From: Paludibacteraceae bacterium
Lineage (GTDB): Bacteria; Bacteroidota; Bacteroidia; Bacteroidales; Paludibacteraceae
Assembly (NCBI GenBank): GCA_017517845.1
Contig: JAFWXW010000018.1
Location: 21,512-85,511 of the forward strand
DNA length: 64,000 bases
Direction of reading: 5' to 3'
The position numbers and the translations under genes were made by a program. This document shows, in pieces, positions 52,900 through 62,351 of this stretch; position 1 is the stretch's first letter, and each line of letters opens with the position of its first letter. The notes below the pieces were generated by a model, which did not search any database, was not told the DNA's origin, and saw only the letters and a program-made list of their open reading frames with translations.

Positions 52900-53442
52900 A
52901 TGCAAAACACAAACGAACAGTTCGATACTATTATAAAAATATGTCGCGACATATTTAACAAAAAATTAAAGGATTATGGTGCAGCATGGCGTATAATGCG
53001 TCCAGAATCTGTAACCGACCAAATATTCATCAAAGCTAACCGCATTAGAAGTCTTGAATGCAAAGGTGTTAGCATGGTGGGCGAAGGCATTAAACCAGAA
53101 TTTATTGCCATAGTAAATTATGGCATTGTGGGTCTAATCCAGTTGGAACTAGGTGCTGCTGACACAGAAGATATAAGCATAGAAAAAGCACTAGAATACT
53201 ACGACAAATATGCAGAAGCTGCAAAAAACCTAATGTTAGCAAAAAATCACGATTATGGTGAAGCTTGGCGTAGTATGCGTATTAGTTCATACACAGACCT
53301 TATTTTAATGAAACTTAATAGAACCAAACAAATAGAAGACAACAACGGCAACACACTTATCTCAGAAGGTATCGATGCCAATTACTTCGATATGATAAAC
53401 TATTCTGTATTTGGTCTAATTAAAATGGAATTTGAAGCATGA
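52900..53442 (+). CDS. DUF1599 domain protein (tandem nucleotide-modification-like domain)
   Basis: The 180-residue protein consists of two similar halves: KKLKDYGAAWRIMRPESVTD with IFIKANRIRSLE, and AKNHDYGEAWRSMRISSYTD with ILMKLNRTKQIE. The DYGxAWRxMR and K.NR.. patterns are the mark of DUF1599, tentatively linked to nucleotide or modified-base chemistry. It overlaps the DoxX-like gene by 4 bases; the same gene order before tpiA is seen in many Bacteroidales. Confidence 0.85.
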   Translation: MQNTNEQFDTIIKICRDIFNKKLKDYGAAWRIMRPESVTDQIFIKANRIRSLECKGVSMVGEGIKPEFIAIVNYGIVGLIQLELGAADTEDISIEKALEYYDKYAEAAKNLMLAKNHDYGEAWRSMRISSYTDLILMKLNRTKQIEDNNGNTLISEGIDANYFDMINYSVFGLIKMEFEA

Positions 53443-54572
53443 GACAAAAATCTAAAATCAAAAATCATATTCTTTTAATAGCTAGAATTATTTTTGGCTT
53501 AGTATTTCTTTTCTCTGGGTTTGTAAAAGCCGTTGACCCACTAGGTACTGCATATAAGATTAGTGACTATTTAGAAGCATTTTCGCTAACGCCACTAGAT
53601 TTTCTAGCATTTCCATCGGCATTAATATTAATAGCCACAGAGTTTACTATTGGTTTTAATATTTTATTCAACGTTCACTTCAAAGCTACAACACTCATTG
53701 CTAGCATATTTATGCTAATAATGACACCTGTTACACTATATTTAGCATTAGCCAACCCTATTTCAGATTGCGGCTGTTTTGGCGATGCCATAGTAATGAC
53801 CAACTGGCAAACATTTTATAAAAATGTAGTTCTATGTATCATTCTGATAATCATAGCTATACTAAAAGACAATACCAGACCTTGGCTTTCAAATTGGGGA
53901 GCATGGATCGTAACCCTACTTCCTATCATTATTTCATTTGGAATTTCTATTTATTGTTACAACCTTTTGCCAATACTAGATTTTAGACCATATAAAAAAG
54001 GTAATAATATCATAGAAGGCATGAGCATTCCAGAAGACGCTCAACTAGATAAATATGAAACCACATTCTTTTATGAAAAAGATGGAATTGAAAAAGCCTT
54101 TACATTGGACAATTACCCTGCAGAAGACTCTACTTGGACATTCGTTCGCCAAGAGTCAAAACTGATAGAACAAGGTTATGTTCCTCCTATTCATGATTTC
54201 TCTATAGTAACAGAAGACGGAGACATCACAGACATCATTTTAGAAGATGCAGGTTATACCCTATTAGTTATTAGCCACAAAGTAGAAAAAGCATCTACAA
54301 AAAACATTAAATGTATTAAAAGCACCATTGCCAACGCAAAAAAAGCAGGTGCCAACGTTATCTGGCTAACTTCATCATACACAGATGAAATAGATAACTT
54401 CAGAACTAAATATGGAATAAACGACACATTTGGTGCAACAGACGACATCACTCTAAAAACCATTGTACGTTCAAATCCAGGTTTAGTTCTAATAAAAGAT
54501 GCCAATATCATAGAAAAATGGCATCACAACTCATTACCAACAAAAGATGAATTAAATCAATTAATAAACTAA
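53439..54572 (+). CDS. DoxX/MauE-like membrane protein with C-terminal thioredoxin-like part (BT_3928 family)
   Basis: This 377-residue protein has a four-helix DoxX/MauE-like membrane domain (residues about 9-180; FGLVFLFSGFVKAVDP, DCGCFGDAI) and a soluble domain from about 195 that has a thioredoxin-like outline (GYTLLVISHKVEKAS, KAGANVIWLTSSYTDE, NPGLVLIKDANIIEKWH) without a CxxC. The CGCFG pair in the membrane domain is typical of MauE relatives involved in disulfide chemistry. The exact role is unknown. It lies between DUF1599 and tpiA. Confidence 0.8.
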   Translation: MRQKSKIKNHILLIARIIFGLVFLFSGFVKAVDPLGTAYKISDYLEAFSLTPLDFLAFPSALILIATEFTIGFNILFNVHFKATTLIASIFMLIMTPVTLYLALANPISDCGCFGDAIVMTNWQTFYKNVVLCIILIIIAILKDNTRPWLSNWGAWIVTLLPIIISFGISIYCYNLLPILDFRPYKKGNNIIEGMSIPEDAQLDKYETTFFYEKDGIEKAFTLDNYPAEDSTWTFVRQESKLIEQGYVPPIHDFSIVTEDGDITDIILEDAGYTLLVISHKVEKASTKNIKCIKSTIANAKKAGANVIWLTSSYTDEIDNFRTKYGINDTFGATDDITLKTIVRSNPGLVLIKDANIIEKWHHNSLPTKDELNQLIN

Positions 54573-54587
54573 GTTACTAATTAAATT

Positions 54588-55343
54588 ATGAGAAAAAACA
54601 TTGTAGCAGGTAACTGGAAAATGAATAAAAACCTGCAAGAAGGTGTAGCATTAGCTACAGAATTAAAAGAACTTTTAGCAAGTGAAAAACCAAATTGCGA
54701 AGTAATCATTGGTACTCCATTCATTCACCTTGCAACAGTTGCTGAACTTCTTAAAGACAGCGTAATCAAAGTATCTGCAGAAAACTGTGCAGACAAAGCT
54801 TCTGGTGCTTACACTGGTGAAGTTTCTGCAGAAATGGTTAAATCTACAGGTGCAACTTACTGTATCTTAGGTCACTCAGAACGCAGAATGTACTACGGTG
54901 AAACATACGAAATCCTAAAAGAAAAAACTCTTCTTGCTCTAGCTAACGGTCTTAAACCAATTTTCTGTATTGGTGAATTAAAAGAAGAACGTGAAGCTGG
55001 CAAACAAAACGAAGTAGTAAAAGCTCAACTAGAAGGTTCAGTATTCAACCTTTCTGCAGAAGAATTCTCAAAAGTTGTTCTTGCTTACGAACCAGTTTGG
55101 GCTATCGGTACAGGTTTAACAGCTACTTCTGACCAAGCAGAAGAAATTCACGCTTATATCCGTAGCTTAATCGCTGAAAAATACGGCGAAGAAATCGCAG
55201 AAAACACAACTATTCTTTATGGTGGTAGCTGTAAAGGTAGCAACGCAAAAGAATTATTCTCTAAACCAAATGTTGATGGTGGTTTAATAGGCGGTGCTTC
55301 ATTAAAAGCTAATGATTTCAAAGAAATTATTGACGCATTTTAA
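54588..55343 (+). CDS. tpiA: triosephosphate isomerase
   Basis: This 251-residue TIM-barrel glycolytic enzyme has the N-terminal Lys in [10 protein letters not shown], the catalytic His in [12 protein letters not shown], the catalytic Glu in [11 protein letters not shown] (with the flexible loop), and the phosphate-binding YGGSCKGSN and GGLIGGASL. Codon choice is visibly more regular than in its neighbours (many GAA, AAA, GGT), as expected for a highly expressed gene. Confidence 0.97.
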   Translation: MRKNIVAGNWKMNKNLQEGVALATELKELLASEKPNCEVIIGTPFIHLATVAELLKDSVIKVSAENCADKASGAYTGEVSAEMVKSTGATYCILGHSERRMYYGETYEILKEKTLLALANGLKPIFCIGELKEEREAGKQNEVVKAQLEGSVFNLSAEEFSKVVLAYEPVWAIGTGLTATSDQAEEIHAYIRSLIAEKYGEEIAENTTILYGGSCKGSNAKELFSKPNVDGGLIGGASLKANDFKEIIDAF

Positions 55344-55350
55344 TTAGAAT

Positions 55351-55932
55351 ATGAAAAATCTCGTTTTTGCAACGGGAAATTCACATAAATTACAAGAAGT
55401 GCAAGGTCTATTTAAAGAAGGCTTTGCACTTTCTTGTCTCAAAGACGTGAATATCACAGAAGAAATTCCCGAAACCGCAGACAATTTAGTTGACAATGCT
55501 CTTCAAAAAGCATGGTATGTTTACAAAAAATGTGGCATTCCTTGTTTTGCAGACGACACAGGTCTAGAAGTAGAAGCTCTTAACGGTGCTCCAGGAGTAT
55601 ATTCTGCTCGCTATGCAGGAGAGCAAAAAGACAGCAGACTAAATATGCTATTATTGCTCAAAAATATGACTGGCAAAGAAAATAGAAATGCCAGATTTAG
55701 AACCATAATAGCATATATAGATGAAAATGCACAAGAACATATTTTTGAGGGAGAAATACGTGGAAAGATTATAGAAAATATGGCAGGAGAAAACGGCTTT
55801 GGATATGATCCAATTTTCGTCCCAGAAGGTTATGATAAAACATTTGCTCAGTTATCTTCTGAGACAAAAAACAAAATAAGCCATAGAGCTAGAGCTATGG
55901 AAAAATTTCTATCATACATAAATAGTAAATGA
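55351..55932 (+). CDS. rdgB: RdgB/HAM1-family non-canonical purine NTP pyrophosphatase
   Basis: This 193-residue house-cleaning enzyme hydrolyses dITP, XTP and related NTPs to the monophosphate. It starts FATGNSHKLQEVQGLF (Lys in the phosphate site), has FADDTGLEVEALNGAPGVYSARYAG, GENGFGYDPIFVP and a C-terminal SHRARAMEKF, all conserved in the family. It overlaps porZ by 4 bases. Confidence 0.95.
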   Translation: MKNLVFATGNSHKLQEVQGLFKEGFALSCLKDVNITEEIPETADNLVDNALQKAWYVYKKCGIPCFADDTGLEVEALNGAPGVYSARYAGEQKDSRLNMLLLLKNMTGKENRNARFRTIIAYIDENAQEHIFEGEIRGKIIENMAGENGFGYDPIFVPEGYDKTFAQLSSETKNKISHRARAMEKFLSYINSK

Positions 55933-58262
55933 AAAAAATAGGATTACTAATATTATCTTTCATCACCACCATAGTGGCTGCTGCAAACGACTATAACGAA
56001 AAATGGAATACACATTTTTCATATAATAGGACTAATAAAGTTTGTCTAACAGAAAACAAGGTATTTGCAATTGCAAATAACCATTTGTACACTGTAACAA
56101 AAGAAGATGGTGTATTAGATAAATACACAAAAATTGATGGTTTGAGTGATAACAATGTAAAAGACATCCAATATAGTGCAGAAAGAGGTTGCTTAATTAT
56201 TGTTTATGAAAACTCTAATATTGATATTATAGAATCAGATGGAATAATATACAACATTCCAGATTTATACAACAAGCAATTATCTGTTAATAAGACCATT
56301 AATCAAATAACAATAGATGGAGACTTTGCATATCTATCTACAGAATTTGGCATAGTTGTCATTAATTTAAAGAAAAAAGAAATTGCTAATACCTATATAA
56401 TAGGACCTGATGCCACAAAAATCCCTATATATGGCATTGCTATAGATCAAGAATATATTTATGCACTCTCCATAGAATATATCTATAAAGCTAAAAAAGA
56501 AGGATCAAATTTACTTGACTACAATTATTGGCAAGAAAATAAGATTTCATTAAACACAAGTGAAGACTGTAGAACATTGTATAAATTCTCCAATTCATTA
56601 TTTACCATCAAATCAGACAGTATTGTTTATATGTATAACAATGAATGGAATGATTTTTATACCAGTACAAGTAAATACGCCCAAGTATCAGTTAATGATG
56701 ATAAGTTACTGATTAGTGGAGGGAATAATGGATTAATCTGTTATAATAAAGACTTAAAAGAAGAATTTAAAGCACAATATTATACTCTACATACAGAATA
56801 CGATGCCAAAAACAATAGATATTGGTTGGCATCAGGAGAAGAAGGAATAAAAAAAGTAAAACTAAACGAAACAGTAGAAACTTACAAAATGTCAGGGCCT
56901 ACTTTATCAGATCTTAAAAGGATTATATATTCTGGAGATAGAATGTATCTAATAAATGGCAGAGGAAGTTTGACAGACAGAGGGTATAAATCACCCATTA
57001 TCTCATATATCGAAAATCATAAATGGTATAATTTAACTCCGCAAGCAATGGGACTACATAACTTTATTGAGTATGCCCAAGACGTTACTTCTGTTGCAAC
57101 AGACCCCAAAGATAAGTCACATTGGTTTTTCACAACATTTGGCGAAGGAGTATTTGAAGTAAAAGACAATAAAATCGTAGCTATATATAACCAAGTCACA
57201 ACCAATGGAGAAATAAAATCAGCAAATCATATTATTTACCACTTTAATAGATGCGATGGTTTAAAATATGATAGCTACGGAAATCTTTACGTTGGAATGT
57301 CATCTGTCAAGGACCCTATGTCTATATATTCCACCTCTACAGGTTGGAAAAATATTAAACAAAATAAAGAACAAGCCTCAACAGAATGGGCCAAAGACTT
57401 TATATTTACGTCCAAATACAGAGCATTTTTAAGAGCCAGAGGTACTGCTGGCATATATTTTTGGCACGATAATAAAACCCCTTTAGACCCCTCTGATGAC
57501 AAGACTGCACTATTCCTTGCCAACACATGGACAGACAAAGACGGTAAATTATTATCCCCTATATATCTTCATGACGCCAAAGAAGATAAAAATGGAACAC
57601 TTTGGGTAGGGACAGAATTAGGACCTATACTTTTACAAAATCCAAATCAGATTTTTAGTTCGTCAGATTATAGATGCACACGTGTCAAAATCAATAGAGA
57701 CGACGATTCTGGACTAGCAGACTACCTACTAGACGGTGAAACTATATATGCCATAGAAATTGATTATGGTAATAGAAAATGGCTCGGAACTGGCAATTCT
57801 GGACTTTATTTAGTATCAGAAGACGGCACAGAAACAATAGCACATTTCACCAAGGAAAACAGTCCATTATCATCAAATTCCATTTCTGATTTAGAGTTAA
57901 ATCCAACAACAGGAGAACTATTCATCGTTACCCCAGAAGGCGTTTTCTCATACAAAACAGACTCTAGTAAACCTGTAAAAGAAGCCACAAAAGAGACTAT
58001 TTACGCATATCCCAATCCTGTAAGACCAGAATACTCAGGAGAAGTCATTATAGGCGGATTAGAAGACAATTCTATTGTATGGATTACAGACGCATCTGGA
58101 AATCTCGTTTTCAAAGGCAGAACAGTTGGAGGTTCCATTTCATGGGATTGTAAAAACAGAACAGGTCAAGACGTAACAGGAGGAGTTTATATGGTTCTAG
58201 TTTCCAACGAAGACTCAGACAATCCAAATTCAGTCGCCACCAAAATCCTTGTAGTAAGATAA
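55929..58262 (+). CDS. porZ: PorZ-type IX secretion system accessory protein
   Basis: This 777-residue protein has a signal peptide, two seven-bladed beta-propeller regions of the two-component-regulator-propeller type (YTKIDGLSDNNVKDIQYSAE; GTLWVGTELGPILL; KWLGTGNSGLYLVSEDG), and a C-terminal type IX sorting domain (residues about 692-777; YAYPNPVRPEYSG, GGVYMVLV, ATKILVVR). Length and layout equal PorZ of Porphyromonas, which sits on the surface with PorU and helps attach A-LPS to cargo. Its presence shows that the host has a type IX system. Confidence 0.88.
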   Translation: MKKIGLLILSFITTIVAAANDYNEKWNTHFSYNRTNKVCLTENKVFAIANNHLYTVTKEDGVLDKYTKIDGLSDNNVKDIQYSAERGCLIIVYENSNIDIIESDGIIYNIPDLYNKQLSVNKTINQITIDGDFAYLSTEFGIVVINLKKKEIANTYIIGPDATKIPIYGIAIDQEYIYALSIEYIYKAKKEGSNLLDYNYWQENKISLNTSEDCRTLYKFSNSLFTIKSDSIVYMYNNEWNDFYTSTSKYAQVSVNDDKLLISGGNNGLICYNKDLKEEFKAQYYTLHTEYDAKNNRYWLASGEEGIKKVKLNETVETYKMSGPTLSDLKRIIYSGDRMYLINGRGSLTDRGYKSPIISYIENHKWYNLTPQAMGLHNFIEYAQDVTSVATDPKDKSHWFFTTFGEGVFEVKDNKIVAIYNQVTTNGEIKSANHIIYHFNRCDGLKYDSYGNLYVGMSSVKDPMSIYSTSTGWKNIKQNKEQASTEWAKDFIFTSKYRAFLRARGTAGIYFWHDNKTPLDPSDDKTALFLANTWTDKDGKLLSPIYLHDAKEDKNGTLWVGTELGPILLQNPNQIFSSSDYRCTRVKINRDDDSGLADYLLDGETIYAIEIDYGNRKWLGTGNSGLYLVSEDGTETIAHFTKENSPLSSNSISDLELNPTTGELFIVTPEGVFSYKTDSSKPVKEATKETIYAYPNPVRPEYSGEVIIGGLEDNSIVWITDASGNLVFKGRTVGGSISWDCKNRTGQDVTGGVYMVLVSNEDSDNPNSVATKILVVR

Positions 58263-58270
58263 GTAATATA

Positions 58271-58312
58271 GTTAGGAGTTAGGAGTTAGGAGTTAGAAGT
58301 TCTAACTCCTAA
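58271..58312. terminator. heptanucleotide repeat ending in a perfect hairpin; bidirectional terminator
   Basis: Four GTTAGGA-type units (58271-58298) run into an inverted copy, forming a perfect 13-bp stem (58286-58298 with 58300-58312) followed by TTTTATTT. It lies between convergent porZ and the carbonic-anhydrase gene. The repeat unit is the same as at 45968-46023 on the opposite strand. Confidence 0.75.
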
Positions 58313-58314
58313 TT

Positions 58315-58827
58315 TTATTTATACCAACTAGCGTACATAGCGTAATTGTGAGCTATTCGCTGATTTATCTCTTGAGACTGCTGCGGATCTACTTTTTTTA
58401 CCATTTTGGCAGGAACTCCAGCCCAAATGGTATTAGGTTCTATTATTGTATTAGAAAGAACCAAAGCTCCAGCAGCAACTATAGCCCCTTCTCCCACTAC
58501 AGCACCGTCTAGGACTGTGGCACCCATACCTATTAAAGCATAATCTTTTATTGTTGCACCGTGAATAGTAACATTATGACCAACAGAAACATAATCACCT
58601 ATTTCTATTGTAGATTTTTGGTACAAGGTATGTAAAACTGCTCCATCTTGAATATTTACATGATTACCTATTCTTATAGAATTTACATCACCACGCAAAA
58701 CAGCATTAAACCAAATACTACAACCATTGCCCATAACAACATCACCCACAATAGTTGCATTTTCTGCCAAATAACAATCTTCACCTATTTGAGGAGTAAA
58801 ACCTCTAACTTCTTTTATTAGTGCCAT
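58315..58827 (-). CDS. gamma-carbonic-anhydrase-family hexapeptide-repeat protein
   Basis: This 170-residue left-handed beta-helix protein (hexapeptide repeats such as ATIVGDVVMGNGCSIWFNAV, VNIQDGAVLHT) has the three His of the gamma carbonic anhydrase zinc site in LHT, VGHNVTIHG. It fits the YrdA/PaaY-like group; activity may be carbonic anhydrase or an unproven role. It lies 6 bases past the thioredoxin-like gene in the same transcript. Confidence 0.88.
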   Translation of the reverse strand: MALIKEVRGFTPQIGEDCYLAENATIVGDVVMGNGCSIWFNAVLRGDVNSIRIGNHVNIQDGAVLHTLYQKSTIEIGDYVSVGHNVTIHGATIKDYALIGMGATVLDGAVVGEGAIVAAGALVLSNTIIEPNTIWAGVPAKMVKKVDPQQSQEINQRIAHNYAMYASWYK

Positions 58828-58833
58828 ATAAAT

Positions 58834-60237
58834 TTATTTTAATTCGTTTTCTGCTATTAAATATAATGTATCCACATCTATCTTTTTAGCAAATATCTTA
58901 TGATTTTCATCCATTACATACACAGTTGGTGTTGTAGAGGTATTATAGTAATACCAATAATATGACTCCCTATTAGGGTCCCATACATTTACCATAGCAG
59001 AAAGGTCATGTTCATTTATAAAATCTATCCACTCCTTCTTATCCTCCAACATATAAACAGCCACCACCTTTATTCTAGGGTCATTAGCATATTTTTTTGC
59101 AAACTCACCCACTTTTGGCATTGTTTTTCTACAATGTCCACAAGAAGGCTCATAAAAATATAATATAGTAATCTCAGAACCACCTAAATCATACAACCTT
59201 TTATAGGTATTAGTTGTATCTGCCAAAACTATATTGCTCGCTTTCATTCCTATCAGAGAACGTTCATTCTTGGAAATCTCATCTTCCAGATTCTTCAACC
59301 ATGTAGAATCTGCCCACTCAGTCAATCCATTTAGATAATACCTTCTACCCAAAGTAACCATAAGATTTTCCATACCCATGATTTTACTATTGATAGCATA
59401 ATTCATACAATGATTTAAAACCACCTTAAAACACTCATCATTTGCTCTACTTCTTTCCACTATTTTTATTACAGGAGGAATTATAGAATCACTTATTTGG
59501 AATAGTTTATTATTAATATAAGTATCTATTGTAGAAGGGAAATATGGAGTTCTAATTATTCTAGCATCGGTTATATCTAGGTTATCCAAATAATGTTCCT
59601 TTTCAAACAAATATCTGTGCATAGGTTTTATAGAATCTGGAATACTTTCATCTACCTTATATTCAGGAACTTTTATACCATTCAAAAACAATCCAAGCAT
59701 ATCTCCAGAATGCACATTTATCAAACTATCCCTCATAGAATTGACAGAATTATGAATCTCTTTTGCATAATTCTGAATCTCAGTCTTTCTTACAGAATCT
59801 TCAGTTGCCTTAATTTCTTCACCCAATTTATTATATTCAGTCTGAGCAGCCTTTAATTTCAAAGAATAATTATGGAAATCCTCACTCACACTAGCCCCAG
59901 AAATCAATACAGACTCTGGAAGAGATAAAGTATCTGCTATTTCCACAGAAAAATCTTGATCCTCACCTATCAATAAATCAAAATACTTACTTCCGTGAAA
60001 ATAAAGGACATACGTACCCTCTTTTAATAATTCTTTATCAGAAAATACTCCACGACCATTTTTATCCAGACTTAATGTATCTTGCACATAAAGTTTTCCA
60101 CAATAATAATAGCCCAAAAATAAAGAATCAGACTTTAATTGCTTAGCCTTTACACTAATTTTATACTCATTAGACGCACTTAGAGTAAATACACCAAAGG
60201 CCAAAGCCAATAACAATATTAAATTTCTAAATTTCAT
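58834..60237 (-). CDS. secreted TlpA-like thioredoxin-domain protein
   Basis: The 467-residue protein has a signal peptide (LILLLALAFGVFTLSAS), an N-terminal DUF4369-like beta domain (residues about 22-110, KAKQLKSDSLFLGYYYCGKL), a helical middle, and a C-terminal thioredoxin domain with ILYFYEPSCGHCRKTMPKVG (CGHC) and the cis-Pro region TSTTPTVYVMDE. Such proteins act as periplasmic thiol-disulfide reductases. Its start overlaps the end of the aminopeptidase P gene by 11 bases. Confidence 0.85.
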   Translation of the reverse strand: MKFRNLILLLALAFGVFTLSASNEYKISVKAKQLKSDSLFLGYYYCGKLYVQDTLSLDKNGRGVFSDKELLKEGTYVLYFHGSKYFDLLIGEDQDFSVEIADTLSLPESVLISGASVSEDFHNYSLKLKAAQTEYNKLGEEIKATEDSVRKTEIQNYAKEIHNSVNSMRDSLINVHSGDMLGLFLNGIKVPEYKVDESIPDSIKPMHRYLFEKEHYLDNLDITDARIIRTPYFPSTIDTYINNKLFQISDSIIPPVIKIVERSRANDECFKVVLNHCMNYAINSKIMGMENLMVTLGRRYYLNGLTEWADSTWLKNLEDEISKNERSLIGMKASNIVLADTTNTYKRLYDLGGSEITILYFYEPSCGHCRKTMPKVGEFAKKYANDPRIKVVAVYMLEDKKEWIDFINEHDLSAMVNVWDPNRESYYWYYYNTSTTPTVYVMDENHKIFAKKIDVDTLYLIAENELK

Positions 60238-61960
60238 AACATTTATTTTCTAACCATAAATTCTCATCGTCAGTAAGATATTCTCTTAGAGTGACTTTTA
60301 TGTTTTTATGATAATTATTAATCCAAATTTTCTCATTTTCAGTCAATAGTTCTACATCTACTGCATCTAAGTCTATAGGAACTAATGTCAATGTTTCAAA
60401 CCCTAATTGATTATCTACAATCTCCTTGCAATGCAACATATTCTCTATTCTAATGCCATAATCTCCTACCTCATAATAACCTGGTTCATCAGAACAGACC
60501 ATTCCAGACATAATAGGTTTAATAAATCGAGGAGAAATTCCCACCCCATCTTCATGGACACACATTACAGAACCTATTCCATGCCCAGTACCATGCAGAT
60601 AATCCACTCCATCTTCTTTCAAAAACTGCCTAGCAAGTCCATCGAGTTGTGCCCCTGTTTCACCCTCAGTAAACTCTGCCATTGCCACTGCAATCATTCC
60701 TTTAAGGACCTGTGTAAATCTTTTTTTCTGTACCTCACTCAGCTTCCCACAAACCAATGTCCTAGTAATATCAGTAGTGCCAAATTCATAATGAGTTCCA
60801 CTATCTATCAACAAAAAGCCTTCGGCTAATATTTCTCTATCAGTATCTTCTGTAGCAGAATAATGCACAATAGCCGCATTAGACGCGTATGCTACAATAG
60901 ACTCAAAACTTTCAGAAACAAAACCAACTTGTTCTCTCTTCAGTTTTATAATCTTTTCATTTAGAGACAATTCTGTTATCTTAACCCCTTTATCCAAACA
61001 CTCTTGAATATAAATCATTAATTTAACCCATACCACTCCATCATTGATAGCAGCCCTTTTAAAACCAGATATTTCTGTGTTAGTTTTTATTGCTTTCAAT
61101 AAAGTAATAGGACTTTCGTCTGAAAAGATTTCTAGTTTTTTACTACATATATTATATATGTGTGCATTTACCTTATTTTTATCTAACCCAATTTTTCCAG
61201 ACAATGATGATAACACCTCTTCCAACTGAGAATATTCATATATCACAGCATTCATTTCTGGACAAATACCTTCATAATCCAAAAATACACAAGCAGAATC
61301 CATTCCTACAAGAGCATATCCCCTAACCACTGGAGTATAATCAATATCATCTGCACGTAAATTAAATAACCAAGAAAATTCATCTAAAGCCGAAACTAGG
61401 AACCATTGCACATCCTTTTCCTGCATCTTCTCACGCACTTTCTTTATCTTTTTCACAGAGGAGACCTCTATTTCTGCCCATTCTAACATTCTAATCTTAG
61501 ATTTCTTTAAAATAGGCCTTTCTTGCCATATTTCCTCCCACCCCTCATCATGTAATAAGTTAAATTTCTCCTGCATTTCCTCCCATTTAGAAGCAGACAT
61601 ACACCTAGAATTAGTTATCACAACATCATTAGGTCCCATATTTTCAGACAAATACTCAACAATAGTAGGAACACCCTCTACACCTTGTTTATATAACTCA
61701 ATCCCTGTGCCTGCCAATTGATTCTCTGCCTGAATAAAATATCTACCATCTGTCCATAAAATAGCAGAATCCAAACATACCAATAAAACACCAGCAGAAC
61801 CATCAAAACCAGAGAAAAACTCCCTAGTTTTATAATGATCTGCCACATACTCACTCAAATGAGGATCACTTTGTGAAATTATACACGCTGTATAATTTTT
61901 CAGCCTTAAATATTCTCTTAATTGCTCTAAAAGCAATGCTTTATCTTCGTTTTTAGACAT
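60227..61960 (-). CDS. pepP: aminopeptidase P (M24B, Xaa-Pro aminopeptidase)
   Basis: This 577-residue three-domain enzyme removes N-terminal residues before proline. Two creatinase-like N domains (about 1-300) precede the pita-bread catalytic domain with metal ligands Asp in LLIDSGTHYEFGTTDITRT, His in YLHGTGHGIGSV, Glu in CSDEPGYYEVGDYGIRIEN. Domain order and size match eukaryotic-like and Bacteroidetes APP. It leads a three-gene minus-strand unit. Confidence 0.92.
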   Translation of the reverse strand: MSKNEDKALLLEQLREYLRLKNYTACIISQSDPHLSEYVADHYKTREFFSGFDGSAGVLLVCLDSAILWTDGRYFIQAENQLAGTGIELYKQGVEGVPTIVEYLSENMGPNDVVITNSRCMSASKWEEMQEKFNLLHDEGWEEIWQERPILKKSKIRMLEWAEIEVSSVKKIKKVREKMQEKDVQWFLVSALDEFSWLFNLRADDIDYTPVVRGYALVGMDSACVFLDYEGICPEMNAVIYEYSQLEEVLSSLSGKIGLDKNKVNAHIYNICSKKLEIFSDESPITLLKAIKTNTEISGFKRAAINDGVVWVKLMIYIQECLDKGVKITELSLNEKIIKLKREQVGFVSESFESIVAYASNAAIVHYSATEDTDREILAEGFLLIDSGTHYEFGTTDITRTLVCGKLSEVQKKRFTQVLKGMIAVAMAEFTEGETGAQLDGLARQFLKEDGVDYLHGTGHGIGSVMCVHEDGVGISPRFIKPIMSGMVCSDEPGYYEVGDYGIRIENMLHCKEIVDNQLGFETLTLVPIDLDAVDVELLTENEKIWINNYHKNIKVTLREYLTDDENLWLENKCYEI

Positions 61961-62018
61961 ATCTGAAGCACAAAGTTATGATTTATCCATCTTTTAACAA
62001 AAAAAATATCAGAAAAAA

Positions 62019-62049
62019 TTTGTTAATAAGATTTGATTGCGTAACTTTG
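62019..62049 (+). promoter_or_regulatory. rpsU promoter
   Basis: TTTG (62019-62022) and TAACTTTG (62042-62049) with a 19-base spacer; the rpsU ATG is 54 bases after the -7 element. Confidence 0.8.
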
Positions 62050-62103
62050 CACACTCAAAATTTAAGAAAAAGTTTAACCAATTATATTATTCTAAATTAA
62101 GGT

Positions 62104-62295
62104 ATGATAGTAGTTCCTGTAAAAGAAGGCGAAAATATTGAAAAAGCCTTGAAAAAATTCAAGAAAAAATTTGAAAAAACTGGTGTAGTTAAAGAATTAA
62201 GAAGACGCCAAGCGTTCAACAAACCATCAGAAGTAAAACGCGAACGTAAAATACACGCTATTTACGTACAACAACTACAACAAAACGAAGATTAA
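62104..62295 (+). CDS. rpsU: 30S ribosomal protein S21
   Basis: This 63-residue basic protein reads MIVVPVKEGENIEKALKKFK, then KKFEKTGVVKELRRRQAF and EKPS-like NKPSEVKRERKIHAIY. Both blocks are conserved in S21, which helps initiation on the small subunit. It has its own promoter and precedes xerC. Confidence 0.97.
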   Translation: MIVVPVKEGENIEKALKKFKKKFEKTGVVKELRRRQAFNKPSEVKRERKIHAIYVQQLQQNED

Positions 62296-62322
62296 TTTCT
62301 ATAATTAATTATTTTTTATTAC

Positions 62323-62351
62323 ATTTGTCTTAAGATAAAATTAAGACAAAT
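62323..62351. promoter_or_regulatory. inverted repeat over xerC promoter and start codon
   Basis: ATTTGTCTTAA (62323-62333), spacer GATAAAA, TTAAGACAAAT (62341-62351) is a perfect 11-bp inverted repeat. Its left arm contains the end of the -7 element TACATTTG (62320-62327), and the right arm includes AT of the xerC ATG (62350). It could be an operator or an RNA hairpin that hides the start codon. Confidence 0.65.
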
